A stretch of DNA of 64,000 nucleotides, taken from contig JBBCXB010000007.1 of assembly GCA_037145635.1 (NCBI GenBank), positions 1-64,000 of the forward strand. Direction: 5' to 3'. Numbering within the stretch: the stretch's first letter is position 1; every line of letters starts with the position of its first letter. The position numbers were made by a program, and so were the translations under genes. Under the pieces are notes generated by a model. It did no database searches. It was not told where the DNA came from and saw nothing but the letters and a program-made list of their open reading frames with translations. The stretch is from JAATFS01 sp037145635. GTDB lineage: Bacteria; Pseudomonadota; Gammaproteobacteria; Xanthomonadales; Xanthomonadaceae. Positions 17,470-27,609 of this stretch are shown piece after piece.

Positions 17470-18015
17470 GTGTCCCGCAATTCCAAGGCCAAGCGCGACC
17501 AGCGCAAGAAGAAGCTGCCCAAGCGCCCGATCGCCCGCCTGGGCCGTGACCCGGGCGTCGCCAACCACGCGGTGCTGCAGGACGAGGACGGCCGCGTCGT
17601 CGCCGCGATCGGCCAGCAGGCGGCCGGCGAGTGGCTGCTGTCGATCGGCGGCCAGACCATGGGCAACGCCGACAACCCGGTGCCGATGCTGGCCATGCTC
17701 AAGCACCTGGCCAACGTCCAGGAGAAGGACGGCAAGACCGTCACGCTGGAGTACTCCACGCAGCTGCAGCAGATGATCGACGACCTCGCCGCCGACGAGG
17801 GCAAGACCGCCGAGGAGTACCTGGCGGCCCTGGTGTCCGAGTTCGAGGGCGTGGAGGACGGCGAGGAAGACGCCGACGACGACGCCGAAGCCGCCGACAC
17901 CGCGGCCACCGCGGCCACCGCGGCCACCGACGCCGATGAAGCCACGGCCGCGACCAAGGACGCGGCCGCGCCGGAGGCCGGCACCGCCGCAGACCGCGAC
18001 GACAAGCAGGGCTGA
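17470..18015 (+). CDS. Conserved hypothetical protein with acidic Ala-rich tail
   Basis: 181 residues with a GTG start. A strongly basic N-terminus (SRNSKAKRDQRKKKLPKRP) leads to a folded middle of about 100 residues (HAVLQDEDGRVVAAIGQQAAGEWLLSIGG). The tail from about 130 is an Asp/Glu/Ala/Thr low-complexity segment encoded partly by repeated GCCACCGCG units. There is no signal or membrane segment. It precedes the DUF4031 gene by nine bases and is probably co-transcribed with it. The family is unknown to me. Confidence 0.7.
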   Translation: MSRNSKAKRDQRKKKLPKRPIARLGRDPGVANHAVLQDEDGRVVAAIGQQAAGEWLLSIGGQTMGNADNPVPMLAMLKHLANVQEKDGKTVTLEYSTQLQQMIDDLAADEGKTAEEYLAALVSEFEGVEDGEEDADDDAEAADTAATAATAATDADEATAATKDAAAPEAGTAADRDDKQG

Positions 18016-18024
18016 GCGGCCGCG

Positions 18025-18309
18025 ATGGCGGTCTACGTCGACGATGCGGTCCAGGCCTGGCGCGGCCAGCGCTGGGCCCACCTGCTCGCCGACACCCTGG
18101 ACGAACTGCATGCGATGGCGGCGCGGCTGGGCATCCCCCGGCGCGCCTTCCAGAACAAGCTCAGCGGCGCCCACTACGACGTGCCGGCGTCGCTGCGCGA
18201 GGAGGCGATCCGCCACGGCGCGGTGCCGATCTCGCGGCATACCCACCGCGCCCTGCTCAAGCAGCTGATCGCCCAGGCGCGGGCCCAGGCGCGCGGGGAG
18301 CAGGACTGA
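18025..18309 (+). CDS. DUF4031 domain protein
   Basis: 94 residues. The opening MAVYVDDAVQAWRGQRWAHLLADTLDELHAMAARLGI and the later HYDVPASLREEAIRHGAVPI are hallmarks of DUF4031. It is small, soluble and cytosolic. It is probably in an operon with the preceding gene. No function is established for the family. Confidence 0.85.
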   Translation: MAVYVDDAVQAWRGQRWAHLLADTLDELHAMAARLGIPRRAFQNKLSGAHYDVPASLREEAIRHGAVPISRHTHRALLKQLIAQARAQARGEQD

Positions 18310-18310
18310 C

Positions 18311-18357
18311 TCGGGATCCGGGATTCGATTCCCGATTCCCCTCTCCCGATTCCCCCC
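18311..18357. repeat. Degenerate G-rich heptamer repeats (minus-strand GGGAATC)
   Basis: Read on the minus strand this 49-bp gap between convergent genes contains several copies of GGGAATC/GGGATTC-like heptamers. It is related to the purer GGGGATT array at 46793-46834 and the short run at 42108-42134. Confidence 0.55.
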
Positions 18358-18903
18358 TCAGAACGGATCGTTGCCCGGCCGCACCTCGACCCCGAGCAGC
18401 GAGGTCAGGGCCAGCATCGCCTCGTCGTCGCGGTTGAGCGCGATCCAGCCGGCGTGGCCCTCGCCGCCGGTGTTCCAGTTCCACAGCGAGTAGCCGTGCT
18501 CGCGCAGGCGGTCGTAGGCCACCGACATCAGCTCCGGCACGTCCACCGCGGCGGCGAAGTCCTCGTCGTCCAGGTCGCCGCCCCAGTCGATGCGCAGGTT
18601 CCAGCGCGCGGCGAGCTCGTCGAGCGCGGTGATCAGGGCCTCGGGATCGTCGAGCCCGACGTGGAAGCCCGAGGTCCAGTCGATCACCTCGCGCAGCGCC
18701 AGCAGCCAGCGTTCGTCGCCGTTGTCGCCTTCCTCGCCGCCCATCGCCTCGCGCCAGGCGTCGAACTGCCGCAGCGCGGTCTCCTCGTCGCCGGGATTGA
18801 TCAGCACCAGCAGGTTCCAGACCCGCGCCGGATGATCGTCGACGTCGTCGAAATCGGGGATCAGGCCCTCGTCGTCTTCGTAGTCGGCACTGTTGTCGGG
18901 CAT
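18358..18903 (-). CDS. DUF6630-like acidic protein
   Basis: 181 residues, strongly acidic at the N-terminus (DNSADYEDDEGLIPDFDDVDD). The body contains WNLLVLINPGDEETALRQFDAW, then VIDWTSGFHVGLDDPEALI and LRIDWGGDLDDEDFAAA. It ends with HGYSLWNWNTGGEGHAGWIALN. These phrases fit the DUF6630 family as I remember it; the label was not checked. It is soluble and monocistronic. The function is unknown. Confidence 0.72.
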   Translation of the reverse strand: MPDNSADYEDDEGLIPDFDDVDDHPARVWNLLVLINPGDEETALRQFDAWREAMGGEEGDNGDERWLLALREVIDWTSGFHVGLDDPEALITALDELAARWNLRIDWGGDLDDEDFAAAVDVPELMSVAYDRLREHGYSLWNWNTGGEGHAGWIALNRDDEAMLALTSLLGVEVRPGNDPF

Positions 18904-19066
18904 CGGTCGGACATCGGCAGTAGGAATGCGCGCAGTGTGCCGCCTGGGGCCGCCGAAGCAAACCGCCGCGGCGCCGGCGGCGCGGCGCGGGGGCTGGTCA
19001 TCCCGGCGCGGCGCCTTATCCTGTACGGCTGAAGACGGCCCTTCCGGCCCTCACGACCGTACCGCA

Positions 19067-19309
19067 ATGAGCCCAACCCCTCCCGAGCACCTGGCCCTCA
19101 ACCCGCAGAGCCCGTTCCACGACGCCGAGGCGCTGGCGCGCGGGGTGGGCGTGCGCTTCAACGGCGTGGAGCGCGACAACGTCGAGGAATACTCGGTCAG
19201 CGAAGGCTGGATCCGGGTCCAGGTGGGCAAGGCGCGCGACCGCCGCGGCAACCCGATGACGATGAAGATCAAGGGCGAGGTGGTGCCGTACTTCCTCGAC
19301 ACCCCGTAG
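19067..19309 (+). CDS. DUF3297 family protein
   Basis: 80 residues. The phrases HLALNPQSPFHDAEALARGVGVRFNGVERDNVEEYSVSEGWIRV and GNPMTMKIKGEVVPYF define DUF3297. The start MSPTPPEH was preferred to an upstream in-frame Met because the extra 58 residues look non-coding. It is small, soluble and widely conserved in proteobacteria. The role is unknown. The next gene begins 14 bases after its stop. Confidence 0.85.
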   Translation: MSPTPPEHLALNPQSPFHDAEALARGVGVRFNGVERDNVEEYSVSEGWIRVQVGKARDRRGNPMTMKIKGEVVPYFLDTP

Positions 19310-19323
19310 CCGCTGCGGTACCC

Positions 19324-20286
19324 GTGCCGGGCCGGTGGCGGCGCCGGCTGGCGCTGGCGGCGGGCCTGTGCGCGCTGGTCGCCGGCGCCTACGTGGCGGT
19401 GCGCTACTTCCACGTGGACAACCGCGCGCTGCGCTGGGGCCGCGGCGGCGAGCCGGGCCCGGCCTGGAACCAGCCGCGCTGGCGCGCCGCCAGCCTGTGG
19501 CTGCCGGGCTACCGCTTCGACATCGAGGGGCGGGTCCTGCCGGGGGTGGACGCCAACCTCTCCGGCCTGGCGTTCGACAGCGACCATGGCCGCCTGCTGG
19601 CGGTGCTCAACCGCCCGGCCGAACTGCTGGTGCTGGACCGCGACGGCCAGGTGCTGCGCCGCCACCGCCTGGCCGGCGCGTCCGACGTGGAGGCCATCGC
19701 GTGGCTGGGCGGCGACCGCGTGGCGCTGCTGCAGGAGGGCCGCCGCTCGGTAATCGTGGCCGAACTGCCGGCGGCCGCGGGCGCGCCGATCGAGACCGGG
19801 CAGGCGCGGGTGCTGCCGCTGGCGATGGCCGAGGCCGGCAACAACGGCCCCGAAGGCCTGGCCTACGACCGGGCCGGCGATGCCCTCTACGTGAGCAAGG
19901 AGCGCGCGCCGGTGGGCCTGTACCGGCTGCAGGGCCTGGCCGCCGGCGGCCCGGTGCGGCAGACCGACCTGGGCGCGTGGCTGCGGCGCCTGCCCTTCGC
20001 CACCGACCTGTCCAGCCTGGAGTTCGACGCGGTGCACCGCCACCTGCTGCTGCTCAGCGACGAATCGCAGTTGCTGGCCGAGGTCACGCTGGACGGCACC
20101 CCGGTGAGCTGGCGCGGGCTGGCCGGCGACGGCTGGGCGCTGCCGATGCCGCAGCCGGAAGGCGTGGCGCTGGACGAGCGCGGGACGCTGTACGTGGTCA
20201 GCGAGCCCAACCTGTTCTACCGGCTGGTGCCGGGCCCGCATCCGGCCGCGCGGCGCGCGCTGGCCCACGCCGCGAAGTCGCCCTGA
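19324..20286 (+). CDS. SdiA-regulated-like (YjiK) beta-propeller protein
   Basis: 320 residues, GTG start. One N-terminal membrane segment (about 8-28, LALAAGLCALVAGAYVAV) anchors a periplasmic domain. The domain shows propeller motifs typical of the SdiA-regulated family: NLSGLAFDSDHGRLLAVLN, DVEAIAWLGGDRVALLQE, NNGPEGLAYDRAGDALYVSKER and PQPEGVALDERGTLYVVSEPNLFYRL. The family may bind calcium or sugars, but this is unproven. It is probably co-transcribed with DUF3297. Confidence 0.82.
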   Translation: MPGRWRRRLALAAGLCALVAGAYVAVRYFHVDNRALRWGRGGEPGPAWNQPRWRAASLWLPGYRFDIEGRVLPGVDANLSGLAFDSDHGRLLAVLNRPAELLVLDRDGQVLRRHRLAGASDVEAIAWLGGDRVALLQEGRRSVIVAELPAAAGAPIETGQARVLPLAMAEAGNNGPEGLAYDRAGDALYVSKERAPVGLYRLQGLAAGGPVRQTDLGAWLRRLPFATDLSSLEFDAVHRHLLLLSDESQLLAEVTLDGTPVSWRGLAGDGWALPMPQPEGVALDERGTLYVVSEPNLFYRLVPGPHPAARRALAHAAKSP

Positions 20287-20322
20287 CCCGCGGGCGTGCC
20301 GGGCGCGGGCCGCGTGCCCGGC

Positions 20323-22031
<1,709 letters not shown>

Positions 22032-22204
22032 GGCGGCTCCTGCGGGACGCGGCGCGTCGGCGGCACAGGGTACGGCCCGCCCCCGTGACGACCAAGTCCG
22101 CAGGGCGGGATGCTGTCTCCCATCCGGCCGCTGCGCCATGGCCCCGCGGCCGCGCGCGCAGGCGCCGCGGGTTCGCCGCGCCCGGGAGCCGCCCGCGCCC
22201 CGCC

Positions 22205-23842
22205 TCAGCTGCGCCGCCGCGCCTCGATCAGGTCCAGGTTGCGCACCAGCCGGCGCGACAGCGCATCGGAGATCTCGCGCCGCCGCGCCAGCTTGAACAG
22301 CTCGTTGCGCTCGGCCACGAGCCCGGCGTGGCGGAACCGCCGCAGCGCCTCCTCGAACGCACGCGCTTCCTCCGGGTCGGTCTCGGCCAGGTCGACCGCG
22401 CCGAGCTTGCGCTGGTACAGCTGGCTGACCCGGTTGGCGGCCTCGTTGTAGCGCTCGGCACTGGCGGGGTCCTCGACCAGCTTCTGCCGCAGCTTCTCCA
22501 CCGCCTCCAGGGCGGCCTGCGCCGAGGCCTTGCGCGCCAGGTCCTCCTCGCGCTGCTCGTCGGATTCCTCGGGCAGCTCCAGGCCCTTGAGCAGGCGCGG
22601 CAGCGCGATGCTGGCCACCAGCAGCGACACCAGGATCACCGAGGCGGCCAGGAAGATCGCCAGCTGCCGGGCCGGGAACGGCGAACCGTCGTCCAGCGCC
22701 AGCGGCAGGGTCAGCACGCCGGCCAGGGTGATGGTGCCGCGCACGCCGGCCAGCGAGGTCGCCACGATGATCCGCCACGGCGGGCTGGCATGCTCCTCGC
22801 CGCGCCGGTTGGCCTTGAAGATGTTCCAGCGCAGCGACAGCCACACCCAGACGAAACGCAATGCCGCCAGCGTCAGGCTGATCACCAGCACGTACACCGC
22901 CAGCCACCACGGGTTGAGGTGCCCGGCCTCCTGCACGCTGCGCACCGCGCCGTCGAGGATGCCGGGCAGCTGCTCGCCGAGCAGCACGAAGATGATGCCG
23001 TTGAAGGTGAACTGCACCGTGTCCCACACCGCCGAGCGCTGCACCCGCATCAGGCCGGGCGCGGCACCCCGCAGCTCGACGTAGCTCATGGTGATGCCGG
23101 CGGCGACGGCGGCGAGGATGCCCGAGGCCTCGGCCGACTCGGCGAGCAGGTAGGCGGCGAACGGGGTCAGCAGGTTGACCAGGATGGCCGAGCCGGGCTC
23201 CTCGCCGAAGTGGCGCCAGATCCAGCCCTGCACCCAGCTCAGCGCGAAGGTGGTGGCCACGCCCAGCGCCAGTCCGGCCAGCGCCACCCACAGGAAGGTG
23301 AGCGAGGCCGAGGCCGCGGAGAAGGTGCCGGTGACCACCGCGGCCACCGCGAACTGGAAGCACACCAGCCCGGACGCGTCGTTGAGCAGCGACTCGCCCT
23401 CCAGGATGTGCATCAGGCGCTTGGGGATCGGCACCCGCGAGGCGATCGAGGACACCGCCACCGGGTCGGTCGGCGAGATGATCGCCGCCAGCGCGAACGC
23501 CACCGCCAGCGGCATCGCCGGGATCAGCCAGTGGATCAGGAAACCGGCGCCGATCACGGTGAACACCACCAGGCCCAGCGCCAGCTCGAGGATCGCGTAC
23601 TTGTCGCGGAACAGGCCCTGCTTGGGGATGCGCCAGCCGTCCAGGAACAGCAGCGGCGGCAGGAACAGCAGGAAGAACAGTTCCGGCTCCAGCTCGTGGC
23701 CCTTGTCGAAGACGCCGGCGATCACCGCGCCGAGCGCGATCTGCACCAGCGGCAACGGCAGGGAGAACGGAATGATGCGGATCAGATAGCCGCTGGCGGC
23801 CACCGCCAGCAGCATCGCCAGGACTACGTCGATCGAATGCAT
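22205..23842 (-). CDS. CPA1-family Na+/H+ antiporter
   Basis: 545 residues. About twelve membrane segments come first. The ion-binding segment reads [13 protein letters not shown] with [11 protein letters not shown] nearby, both diagnostic of NhaP/YjcE-type CPA1 exchangers. [21 protein letters not shown] is the second conserved core. The last 130 residues form a charged cytosolic tail rich in coiled-coil sequence ([21 protein letters not shown]). It exchanges Na+ or K+ for protons for pH and salt homeostasis. A candidate sigma-70 promoter lies at 23918-23946. Confidence 0.93.
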   Translation of the reverse strand: MHSIDVVLAMLLAVAASGYLIRIIPFSLPLPLVQIALGAVIAGVFDKGHELEPELFFLLFLPPLLFLDGWRIPKQGLFRDKYAILELALGLVVFTVIGAGFLIHWLIPAMPLAVAFALAAIISPTDPVAVSSIASRVPIPKRLMHILEGESLLNDASGLVCFQFAVAAVVTGTFSAASASLTFLWVALAGLALGVATTFALSWVQGWIWRHFGEEPGSAILVNLLTPFAAYLLAESAEASGILAAVAAGITMSYVELRGAAPGLMRVQRSAVWDTVQFTFNGIIFVLLGEQLPGILDGAVRSVQEAGHLNPWWLAVYVLVISLTLAALRFVWVWLSLRWNIFKANRRGEEHASPPWRIIVATSLAGVRGTITLAGVLTLPLALDDGSPFPARQLAIFLAASVILVSLLVASIALPRLLKGLELPEESDEQREEDLARKASAQAALEAVEKLRQKLVEDPASAERYNEAANRVSQLYQRKLGAVDLAETDPEEARAFEEALRRFRHAGLVAERNELFKLARRREISDALSRRLVRNLDLIEARRRS

Positions 23843-23917
23843 GCCCAACCCAGGAGAGAACCCACCTGCCGCAGACCCGCGACACCGTGAGGCGGCGCCG
23901 CGGCACCGCCCATCTCG

Positions 23918-23946
23918 AACATACCCGTTTGGGCGGGGCGAGGAAA
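23918..23946 (-). promoter_or_regulatory. Candidate sigma-70 promoter for the antiporter gene
   Basis: On the minus strand TTTCCT (23946-23941) and TATGTT (23923-23918) are separated by 17 bases, about 75 bases before the start codon. The -10 match is four of six and the -35 match is weaker. The rest of the 349-bp gap 23843-24191 holds only the two hairpins annotated separately. Confidence 0.35.
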
Positions 23947-24092
23947 CCACGCGCGCGCCCGCGCCGGCCCGCGGTGCATCCGCGGCGGCGTTCGCCGCGT
24001 ACTGCTGCTGCGCTCGCCGGCAAGGCGGCCGGCCTGGCCGGTCGTCGTCGCCACGCGCGGCGGCCGTTCCGATTCCTGCGTCTCTCCGGCGC

Positions 24093-24123
24093 CCGCGCAC
24101 GCGGCTTGCGTGCGCGGTCTTTT
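24093..24123 (+). terminator. Orphan rho-independent terminator on the plus strand
   Basis: A 10-bp perfect stem CCGCGCACGC / GCGTGCGCGG (24093-24102, 24108-24117) with a 5-nt loop is followed by TCTTTT. It faces right, yet the genes on both sides are leftward, so no annotated transcript uses it. A short plus-strand RNA ending here is possible. Confidence 0.6.
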
Positions 24124-24141
24124 ATCGCTTCGCCGCGGTCG

Positions 24142-24177
24142 CCAGGGCCGCGGGTTCCCGCGCCCGCGGCGCCCTGG
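24142..24177 (-). terminator. Strong hairpin past the UdgX-fusion stop codon
   Basis: CCAGGG-CCGCGGG (24142-24154) pairs with CCCGCGG-CCCTGG (24163-24169, 24172-24177) across a two-base bulge. It lies 15 bases downstream of the leftward stop at 24192. There is no U tract, so it may block decay rather than terminate. Confidence 0.4.
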
Positions 24178-24191
24178 GCGGCCCGCGGGGC

Positions 24192-25634
24192 TCAGCCCGG
24201 TGGCGGTGGCGCGCGTACCTGCGCCAGATCGTCCACGAAGCCCCGGTAGCCTTCGTCGCGCGCCGCCGGATCGGGCTGGCGCAGCACCCACGACGGATGC
24301 ACCGTGGCCAGCACCGGGGTGCCGTCGGCCAGGGCCTGCCAGCGGCCGCGCTCGGCCATCAGGCGGAAGCCGCTACCCAGCAGCGCCTGCGCCGCGGTGG
24401 CGCCCAGGCACAGCACGGCGGCCGGGCGCACCTGGGCCAGCTCGGCCTGCAGCCAGCCGCTGCACGCCTGCACGTGGCTGCGCTCGGGGTTGCGGTGCAG
24501 GCGGCGCTTGCCGCGCTGTTCGAAGCGGAAGTGCTTGACCGCGTTGGTGACATAGAAGCGCGAGCGCTCCAGCCCGAGCTCGGCCAGCGCGCGGTCGAAC
24601 AGGCGGCCGGCGGGGCCGACGAACGGGCGCCCGCTCAGGTCCTCCTCGTCGCCGGGTTGCTCGCCCACCACCATCAGCCGCGCCCCGGGCGCGCCCTCGC
24701 CGAACACGGTCTGCGTGGCCGGCTGCCACAGCTCGCAGCGGCGGCAGTCGCGCGCGGCCGCGCGCAGGCCGTCCAGGGTCTCGGCCACCGGCACGGGCAG
24801 CGCCGCCGGTGCGGCGGGCAGGCGCCGGCGCACCGGCTCGGGTGCGCGCTCGGCCATCTCGCGCACGCGCTGGCCGGCATCGCGGATCAGCCCCGGCAGC
24901 AGCGTGGCCTCGGGCAGGTTCTTCCAGTACTTCTGCGGCATCTCCTGGCGCATCATCGTGGGGTTGAGCCGGGCCGGATTGAAGATGTGGCTGTAGTAGG
25001 TGCGCCACAGCGCTTCCTGCGCGTCGTCGGCCGGGGCCTGCGAGCGCAGCGCGGCGTCGCCGAAGTGCAGCGCCTCGCCGTCCCAGCGCACGCTGCGGTA
25101 GGGTGTCAGGATGGCCCAGTGCATGCCGGCGAAGCGGCGCGCGAAGAAGCCGGCGACGCGGTCGACGATCCAGTGCTCGGGCTCGAACCAGGCCACGAAC
25201 GACTCCTCCGCCCCCGGCAGCTCGCGGAAGCGCACGAACGCCTTCATCTTGTGGGTGTCGCGGCGCACCGCCTTCTCCCACTGCCGCGCCCGGTGCACGT
25301 CCTCGTCGGTGGCGCGCTCCAGCAGCGCGCGCTCGCCCGAGGCGATGCGCCACAGCAGCCGGTACAGCAGCGCGTGCCGCTGCGGATCGCGATGGCACAG
25401 CACCGCCCCGGCCAGCTGCAGGAACCCGGCGGACACCCGCGGCGGCGGCGCCACCGGCGGCAGCGTCGCCACCTCCGGCCCCGGCAGCAGCCCGGCCTGG
25501 GCGTCGCCGTTCCACACCACCGTCTCCGGCGCGGCCTGCGCGCACCAGGCTGCGCGCGCCAGATCGCGCCAGGCCTCCAGGCTCCAGGCCGGCCGCACCT
25601 CGGCGCAGACCAGGCCGCCGCCGGCCCCGCTCAA
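24192..25634 (-). CDS. DUF4130-UdgX fusion: putative DNA repair / uracil-DNA-binding protein
   Basis: 480 residues. The N-terminal half (about 15-270) is the DUF4130 'putative DNA repair' domain, with CHRDPQRHALLYRLLW, KAVRRDTHKMKAFVRF and EMPQKYWKNLPEA. The C-terminal half is a uracil-DNA glycosylase of UdgX type. It shows motif A GEQPGDEED (324-332) and HPS (446-448). Four Cys, 297, 300, 391 and 409, could hold a 4Fe-4S cluster. The R-loop KRRLH places His380 where UdgX forms a covalent bond to uracil-DNA. The start is TTG overlapping the radical SAM stop as TTGA, which argues for obligate coupling. Confidence 0.88.
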   Translation of the reverse strand: MSGAGGGLVCAEVRPAWSLEAWRDLARAAWCAQAAPETVVWNGDAQAGLLPGPEVATLPPVAPPPRVSAGFLQLAGAVLCHRDPQRHALLYRLLWRIASGERALLERATDEDVHRARQWEKAVRRDTHKMKAFVRFRELPGAEESFVAWFEPEHWIVDRVAGFFARRFAGMHWAILTPYRSVRWDGEALHFGDAALRSQAPADDAQEALWRTYYSHIFNPARLNPTMMRQEMPQKYWKNLPEATLLPGLIRDAGQRVREMAERAPEPVRRRLPAAPAALPVPVAETLDGLRAAARDCRRCELWQPATQTVFGEGAPGARLMVVGEQPGDEEDLSGRPFVGPAGRLFDRALAELGLERSRFYVTNAVKHFRFEQRGKRRLHRNPERSHVQACSGWLQAELAQVRPAAVLCLGATAAQALLGSGFRLMAERGRWQALADGTPVLATVHPSWVLRQPDPAARDEGYRGFVDDLAQVRAPPPPG

Positions 25635-26875
25635 TCGAACAGCCCGGCCTGCCGCGGTGGCGGCGCCAGCTGCGCCCGCAGCCGCTGCGGGTCGTCCAGG
25701 CGCCGCCGCGGATGGTGGTCGAGCACGCTGACGAACGGCAGCACCTTCTTCATTGGCAGCCGCAGCCGCGCCAGGTCCCCCACCCGCAGCCGCGCGTGCC
25801 GCCGCGACACCAGCAGCCGGTCGGCGTTGCGGGTGCCCAGCCCCGGCACCCGCAGCAGCATCTCGCGCGGCGCCACGTTCAGATCCACCGGGAAGCGTTC
25901 CGGATGCCGCAGCGCCCAGGCCAGCTTGGGGTCCACGTCCAGGTCGAGCATGCCGCTGGCCTGCGCCGGCGCGATCTCGTCGACGCTGAAGTCGTAGAAG
26001 CGCAGCAGCCAGTCGGCCTGGTACAGGCGGTGCTCGCGCTGCAGCGGCGGGGCCTGCAGCGGCAGCTTCGACGAGGCGTCGGGGATCGGGCTGAAGGCCG
26101 AGTAGTACACCCGGCGCAGGCGGTAGTTGCCGTAGAGGTTGTGGCTGGTGTGCAGGATGCTGCGGTCGTCGGCGTCGTCGGCGCCGACGATCATCTGCGT
26201 GCTCTGCCCGGCCGGCGCGAACCGCGGCGGCTTGGCGCGCAGCTTCTTCTCGGCCTTGCGCGCCTCCTGGTTCTCCTCGATGCGCCAGCGCAGCTCGCCC
26301 ATGGCCGAGCGGATGCCGCCGACGTTCTTCTCCGGCGCCAGCCGGGTCAGGCCCTGCTCGGTGGGCAGCTCGACGTTGATGCTGAGCCGGTCGGCGTAGC
26401 GGCCGGCGGCGGCCAGCAACTCCGGCGCGGCGTCGGGGATGGTCTTGAGGTGGATGTAGCCGGCGAAGCGGTGCTCCTCGCGCAGTTGCCGCGCCACCTC
26501 GACCATCTGCTCCATGGTGTAGTCGGAGCTGCGGATGATGCCGCTGGAGAGGAACAGGCCCTCGATGTAGTTGCGCTTGTAGAAGTCCAGGGTCAGCGTG
26601 ACCACTTCCTCCGGCGTGAAGCGTGCCCGCCGCACGTTGCTGGAGACGCGATTGACGCAATACGCGCAGTCGAACACGCAGAAGTTGGTCAGCAGGATCT
26701 TCAGCAGCGACACGCAGCGGCCGTCGGGCGTGTACGAGTGGCAGATGCCCATGCCCTCGGTGCTGCCGATGCCGCCGCTGCCCAGCGAATGGCGCTTGTC
26801 GGCGCCGCTGGACGCGCACGAGGCGTCGTACTTGGCGGCGTCGGCGAGGATGGCGAGCTTGTCGAGGATTTTCAC
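25631..26875 (-). CDS. Radical SAM protein, putative DNA modification/repair family
   Basis: 414 residues. The 4Fe-4S motif CxxxCxxC is at Cys66, Cys70, Cys73 (FCVFDCAYC). The conserved N-terminus KLAILADAAKYDASCASSG is typical of the family partnered with DUF4130/UDG proteins. The C-terminus has a helix-hairpin-helix-like stretch (LRVPGLGTRNADRLLVSRRHARL) that may bind DNA. It should generate a 5'-deoxyadenosyl radical on an unknown substrate. It is the first gene of the pair. The reaction is not known to me. Confidence 0.88.
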   Translation of the reverse strand: MKILDKLAILADAAKYDASCASSGADKRHSLGSGGIGSTEGMGICHSYTPDGRCVSLLKILLTNFCVFDCAYCVNRVSSNVRRARFTPEEVVTLTLDFYKRNYIEGLFLSSGIIRSSDYTMEQMVEVARQLREEHRFAGYIHLKTIPDAAPELLAAAGRYADRLSINVELPTEQGLTRLAPEKNVGGIRSAMGELRWRIEENQEARKAEKKLRAKPPRFAPAGQSTQMIVGADDADDRSILHTSHNLYGNYRLRRVYYSAFSPIPDASSKLPLQAPPLQREHRLYQADWLLRFYDFSVDEIAPAQASGMLDLDVDPKLAWALRHPERFPVDLNVAPREMLLRVPGLGTRNADRLLVSRRHARLRVGDLARLRLPMKKVLPFVSVLDHHPRRRLDDPQRLRAQLAPPPRQAGLFD

Positions 26876-26958
26876 CGCCCCAGCATGCCGATCCGCGTCT
26901 CACCGGGTGAGACGCGGACCGCGGCCGGGTGAACCCTTCAGTCCGGGCGCCGGCGCGT

Positions 26959-27609
26959 TCAGTCCAGGGCCAGGACCTGGCCCACCCAGGTGCGGAAATC
27001 GGCGCGCATGGCCGGGTCCAGGCCGTGGTCGGCGTCGTAGGCGCGCAGCTCGTGGGCCACACCATGCCGGCGCAGCCGTTCGGCGGACTGCTCGGCCAGC
27101 GCGAACGGCAGCTTGCCGTCGTTGCGGCCGTGCGTCACCAGCGCGCGCAGGCCGTGGCCGCCGACGTCGGCGGGAATCAGCGGCTCGATCTCGGGCAGGA
27201 TGCGCCCGCTCAGGATCGCGAAGCCGGCGACGCCGGCCGGCGCGGTCAGGGCGACGCTGGCGCTGAGGATGCCGCCCTGGCTGAACCCGGCGATCAGCGT
27301 GCGCGCCGGCGCCAGCCCGAGCCGCGCCTGCTGCGCGGCGACGAAGCCGATCAGTGCGCGGCGGCTGGCCTCGGCCTGCTGCGGCTGGATCACCGGCCCG
27401 TCCGGGGTGAAGCGCACCTGGAACCAGGCGTAGGCCCCGGGCGCGAGGATCAGCGGGCCGCGCGGCAGCAGCACGTGCAGCGCCGGGTCCTGCTCGGCCG
27501 CCAGCGCCGCCAGGCCCTGCTCGCTGGCGCCGACCCCGTGCAGCAGCACCAGCAGGCCGCGCGCCGGCCCGCGCGCCGGCCGTTCCAGGTACGCCAGGTC
27601 CGCGCTCAT
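26959..27609 (-). CDS. Alpha/beta hydrolase (carboxylesterase/phospholipase family)
   Basis: 216 residues, the size of the small YpfH/carboxylesterase group. The nucleophile is Ser110 in GFSQGG, and Asp164 (HGRNDGKLP) and His195 (DADHGLDP) complete the triad. The oxyanion region is LLVLLHGVGASEQG. It is cytosolic. The start overlaps the stop of the dioxygenase gene, so the two are coupled. It probably hydrolyses small acyl esters. Confidence 0.9.
   Translation of the reverse strand: MSADLAYLERPARGPARGLLVLLHGVGASEQGLAALAAEQDPALHVLLPRGPLILAPGAYAWFQVRFTPDGPVIQPQQAEASRRALIGFVAAQQARLGLAPARTLIAGFSQGGILSASVALTAPAGVAGFAILSGRILPEIEPLIPADVGGHGLRALVTHGRNDGKLPFALAEQSAERLRRHGVAHELRAYDADHGLDPAMRADFRTWVGQVLALD

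Noticed and set aside
23843..24191. Riboswitch in the antiporter leader
   Set aside because: No known Na+ or yybP-type motif was recognised; only hairpins and a weak promoter can be supported.
24192..27065. 957-codon frame covering the radical SAM gene region and the UdgX fusion
   Set aside because: The upstream half is out of frame with the true radical SAM protein; the fusion protein starts at TTG 25634.
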